Program-made: the position numbers and the translations under genes | DNA from: Cyanobacteria bacterium SW_9_44_58 | GTDB lineage: Bacteria; Cyanobacteriota; Cyanobacteriia; Cyanobacteriales; Rubidibacteraceae | Assembly: GCA_003021905.1 (NCBI GenBank) | Contig: PXPI01000009.1 | Location: 1 to 63,165 of the forward strand | DNA: 63,165 nucleotides | Direction of reading: 5' to 3' | The notes under the pieces: generated by a model | What the model saw: only the letters and a program-made list of their open reading frames with translations | The model's database searches: none | What the model was told of the DNA's origin: nothing | Shown: in pieces, positions 63,130-63,165 of the stretch | Layout of the letters: each line of letters begins with the position of its first letter | Numbering within the stretch: the first letter of the stretch is position 1

Positions 63130-63165
63130 ATGATCCGAAATTATCTGATGGGAAGTGCCATTGCG
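63130..63165 (+). CDS. Start of a protein truncated by the window end
   Basis: An ATG at 63130 with GAGAGAG upstream opens MIRNYLMGSAIA before the window ends. The basic residue followed by small hydrophobic residues suggests a signal peptide start. No family can be assigned. Confidence 0.4.
   Translation, partial: MIRNYLMGSAIA

Overview
The window is chromosomal DNA from a cyanobacterium. The evidence is a complete Flv3/Flv1 flavodiiron pair, a CpcT/CpeT-type phycobilin lyase, a DesA-type acyl-lipid desaturase, a BtpA-like photosystem I protein, a VKOR-thioredoxin fusion, a Ccs1/CcdA cytochrome c system, a DUF1815 protein, and many copies of the HIP1 octamer GCGATCGC, often extended with GC on one or both sides. 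Base composition is moderate and housekeeping genes are scattered singly. A unicellular cyanobacterium fits; I cannot fix the genus from sequence alone.

Layout. 1-233: the 3' end of a group II intron (domains V and VI), followed by the 3' exon of a DUF29 gene that also carries a frameshift. 244-10.3 kb: an M16 peptidase-like protein, MurT, a flavin monooxygenase, a GH100 invertase gene with two in-frame TAA codons, a small MITE-like element, AsnS, tRNA-Lys(CUU) and a prolyl oligopeptidase. 10.4-16.8 kb: a Uma2 fragment, CpcT, an intact Uma2 protein, Flv3-Flv1, ComB and a tiny membrane peptide. 17.0-17.2 kb: eight consecutive short hairpins with no gene. 17.3-29.4 kb: Ccs1-CcdA, a GAF-PP2C phosphatase, formyl-THF cyclo-ligase, DesA, an MscS channel with a cyclic-nucleotide-binding domain, MurI, an AMIN-amidase and a CPA2 antiporter. 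29.5-32.4 kb: a GDP-fucose and exopolysaccharide initiation cluster. 33-42 kb: CobN, small coiled-coil and TPR proteins, Hsp33, VKOR and BtpA. 41.7-43.1 kb: a structured spacer that probably holds a decayed IS200/IS605 right end, then DUF1815. 43.1-49.6 kb: AcpP-FabF, transketolase, GatD and a Glu-rich repeat lipoprotein. 49.8-59.6 kb: MurJ, a ureohydrolase with an Orn/Lys/Arg decarboxylase, FkbM, an ABC ATPase, a frameshifted acyltransferase and Dxr. 59.7-63.2 kb: an AraC regulator, a MntA-HepT toxin-antitoxin pair and a TnpB-only IS605-family element.

How the genes work together. Several cell-wall genes are dispersed (MurT at 1.6 kb, MurI, AmiC, GatD at 47 kb, MurJ). MurT and GatD normally form one amidotransferase but here lie about 44 kb apart. 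The ureohydrolase and decarboxylase sit together and could turn arginine into putrescine via agmatine. ACP and FabF form a fatty-acid pair.

The least ordinary material is at the edges and in the spacers: the intron/DUF29 junction, the two-stop invertase, the hairpin array at 17.1 kb, the putative guide-RNA-like ends of IS605 elements at 42.1 and 62.9 kb, the palindrome inserted in frame in TnpB, and several membrane peptides below 60 residues. I found no clearly new multi-gene system. The hairpin array and the IS605-type ends are the best leads.
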